Positions 63,316 through 64,000 of a DNA stretch of 64,000 bases are shown one piece after another. The notes below the pieces were generated by a model that saw nothing but the letters and a program-made list of their open reading frames with translations, searched no databases and had not been told where the DNA came from. Where the stretch lies: positions 62,001 to 126,000 of the forward strand of contig MPOS01000053.1 of NCBI GenBank assembly GCA_001896555.1. Reading direction: 5' to 3'. The DNA is from Candidatus Phosphitivorax anaerolimi. GTDB lineage: Bacteria > Desulfobacterota > Desulfomonilia > UBA1062. The position numbers were made by a program, and so were the translations under genes. How positions within the stretch are numbered: position 1 is the first letter of the stretch; each line of letters starts with the position of its first letter.

Positions 63316-63407
63316 AGCGACCTCCTTGTATGGAAAGGCCCATGAGGTGGACCCACGGCAATAAAAAAGCCGTGGGGATTTGAACCACCCACGGCCTTTT
63401 TGTTCAT
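63312..63407 (-). CDS. Candidate aroF leader peptide (31 aa)
   Basis: This ORF starts ATG AAC AAA AAG at 63407 and ends in TGA overlapping the aroF ATG (ATGA). The peptide begins MNKKAVGGSNPHGFFIAVG and ends in RRSL. Its Phe-Phe codons are the T-run of the terminator hairpin in the same region, which is what a phenylalanine-sensing leader would need. There are only three Phe codons and no good ribosome site before its ATG, so the status is provisional. Confidence 0.45.
   Translation of the reverse strand: MNKKAVGGSNPHGFFIAVGPPHGPFHTRRSL
63352..63402 (-). promoter_or_regulatory. aroF attenuator: terminator and alternative antiterminator stems
   Basis: Read on the reverse strand, segment A GCCGTGGG (63395-63388), segment B CCCACGGC (63376-63369) and segment C GCCGTGGG (63359-63352) are present. 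A with B makes an 8 bp stem, extended by A/T pairs, that is followed by T6: an intrinsic terminator. B with C makes a competing stem with the T-run in its loop. The A:B hairpin has T-runs on both strands. No other gene is upstream on the forward strand to need it, so control of aroF is the likely purpose. Confidence 0.65.
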
Positions 63408-63640
63408 ATTTTTGAACAGATCAGCCCACAGGCGGTTCTCCCCTGGTAAACCAGAAATAATAACCAAAATACCTGTTGGCTGCTGTTGTAGTCATGCCGC
63501 TGTATATGCCAGAAATTATCCTGCCGGGCAAGGGGAAAATAGCCTGGTCGTAAAAAAGTTTCTACAGACAGAAACATCTGCCTGCGTACTTACCCTTCAG
63601 GGAAACTCGAGAGATCAATAGTATTTCCGGGGAGTTCACC

Positions 63641-63669
63641 TTGACACACCGGCAAGGTTCTGCTAGGCT
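63641..63669 (+). promoter_or_regulatory. Promoter of the cobalamin riboswitch transcript
   Basis: TTGACA (63641-63646), a 17 nt spacer and TAGGCT (63664-63669) predict a start near 63676, just before the riboswitch core. The preceding 63420-63640 has no gene or clear element. Confidence 0.5.
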
Positions 63670-63675
63670 CCAGCC

Positions 63676-63835
63676 CAACCCTGCTGCGGATTCAAGGGAA
63701 CCCGGTGCGATTCCGGGACGGGGACGCCGCTGTGAACGGGGACAGACGGCCTTTACAAATCCACCACTGCCTGGCATCAGGGCGGGAAGGTGAGGCCGGC
63801 TGGATGATCCGTGAGTCAGAAGACCTATCCGCGGT
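63676..63835 (+). ncRNA. Cobalamin (B12) riboswitch
   Basis: The conserved core is present in order: AAGGGAACCCGGTGCGATTCC (its first 20 bases are at 63695-63714), the GCCGCTGTGAAC segment, CCACTGCC, GGGAAGGTGAGG, GATGATCCGTGAG, and the B12 box AGTCAGAAGACC at 63815-63826. This is the classic adenosylcobalamin aptamer. The ligand-bound form is expected to shut off the downstream gene. Confidence 0.93.
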
Positions 63836-63867
63836 CAACGGACTACGCCTGCGTACCCGGGCGGAGA

Positions 63868-63894
63868 CTCCTAGGGAATTCATCCTATTAGGAG
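63868..63894 (+). promoter_or_regulatory. Hairpin hiding the ribosome binding site (riboswitch expression platform)
   Basis: CTCCTA (63868-63873) is complementary to TAGGAG (63889-63894), which is the core of the AGGAGGTG ribosome binding site of the next gene. Pairing them would hide the site, so the riboswitch probably acts on translation. No terminator T-run is seen between the aptamer and the ATG at 63905. Confidence 0.6.
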
Positions 63895-63904
63895 GTGTCC
63901 TCTC

Positions 63905-64000
63905 ATGCATCATCGTTTCACGGCAGCAATCGCACTGGGTATTTTGTGTTTTTTCCTCTCCTCGCTTCCCTTCTTTCCCGCCCACGCCGAGGAGATCATC
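63905..64000 (+). CDS. Partial exported protein, probably TonB-dependent cobalamin receptor (cut by window end)
   Basis: The first 32 codons are visible: a signal peptide with hydrophobic core (AIALGILCFFLSS) and a likely cleavage after PAHA, followed by EEII. This matches the start of BtuB-type outer-membrane receptors, where the mature protein often opens with an EEIVVTATR-like TonB box; a periplasmic B12-binding protein or CbiK-type chelatase remains possible. The B12 riboswitch directly upstream supports a cobalamin function. Confidence 0.6.
   Translation, partial: MHHRFTAAIALGILCFFLSSLPFFPAHAEEII

Noticed and set aside
63369-63395. A tRNA T-arm-like string (GGTTCAAATCC on the reverse strand) suggesting a tRNA gene or tRNA-derived attachment site
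   Set aside because: The T-stem would contain mismatches, no acceptor, anticodon or D arm can be built around it, and the bases are better explained as the loop of the aroF terminator hairpin.

Overview
This 64 kb window is chromosomal DNA from an anaerobic, Gram-negative bacterium, most likely a member of the Desulfobacterota (former Deltaproteobacteria). The pointers are the gene order trmD / SPOUT-like RNA methyltransferase / rplS, LptF/LptG and several lipoproteins (an outer membrane), a strictly anaerobic class III ribonucleotide reductase (nrdD, nrdG), pyruvate phosphate dikinase, and several acyl-CoA enzymes. I cannot name the genus. I found no rRNA or tRNA gene, CRISPR array, insertion sequence, prophage or toxin-antitoxin operon. 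Coding is dense, with many 1-50 nt gene overlaps.

Layout. 0.3-7.4 kb: thiolase with a tethered monohaem c-type protein, HtpX, a lipoprotein alkylsulfatase, and a reverse-strand unit of enoyl-CoA hydratase/hydrolase, zincin and RarD. 7.7-15.1 kb: DUF1846 protein, FkbM methyltransferase, iron alcohol dehydrogenase, lipoprotein hydrolase behind a small ORF, HhH protein and MATE exporter. 15.4-24.9 kb: tilS-mfd-ppiC-surA overlapping unit, then uvrA, so two nucleotide-excision-repair genes lie close together. 25.1-28.4 kb: orphan solute-binding protein, and a class III aminotransferase with an unrecognised partner. 28.6-33.7 kb: a ten-gene RNA/translation operon (rpsP, khpA, rimM, trmD, RNA methyltransferase, rplS, rnhB, yraN, Mut7-C protein, DHH phosphoesterase). 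33.7-37.5 kb: PP-loop amidotransferase, acyl-AMP ligase, acyl carrier protein and an exosortase-locus type polysaccharide deacetylase, which looks like part of an exopolysaccharide locus. 38.0-39.8 kb: long-chain acyl-CoA synthetase behind an operator-like promoter. 40.2-44.8 kb: nrdD with two NrdR-type boxes, a CheY-like regulator, nrdG and endonuclease V. 44.8-49.2 kb: two hybrid PAS histidine kinases. 49.3-53.0 kb: MoxR / DUF58 / transglutaminase operon. 53.0-57.4 kb: OmpA-like lipoprotein divergent from lptF-lptG-FAD dehydrogenase. 57.6-60.9 kb: ppdK-tmk. 60.9-63.3 kb: metalloprotease-like protein, FmdB zinc ribbon and moaC; then aroF (DAHP synthase). 63.6-64.0 kb: a cobalamin riboswitch and the start of an exported protein cut by the window end.

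The most interesting signals are regulatory. They are a three-segment attenuator with a leader peptide in front of aroF; a B12 riboswitch whose downstream hairpin hides the ribosome binding site; paired NrdR boxes on nrdD; two palindromes bracketing the acyl-CoA synthetase promoter; back-to-back sigma-70 promoters that would give (nearly) leaderless ompA-like and lptF messages; and a promoter plus strong ribosome binding site driving an unannotated 51-residue ORF before a lipoprotein hydrolase.
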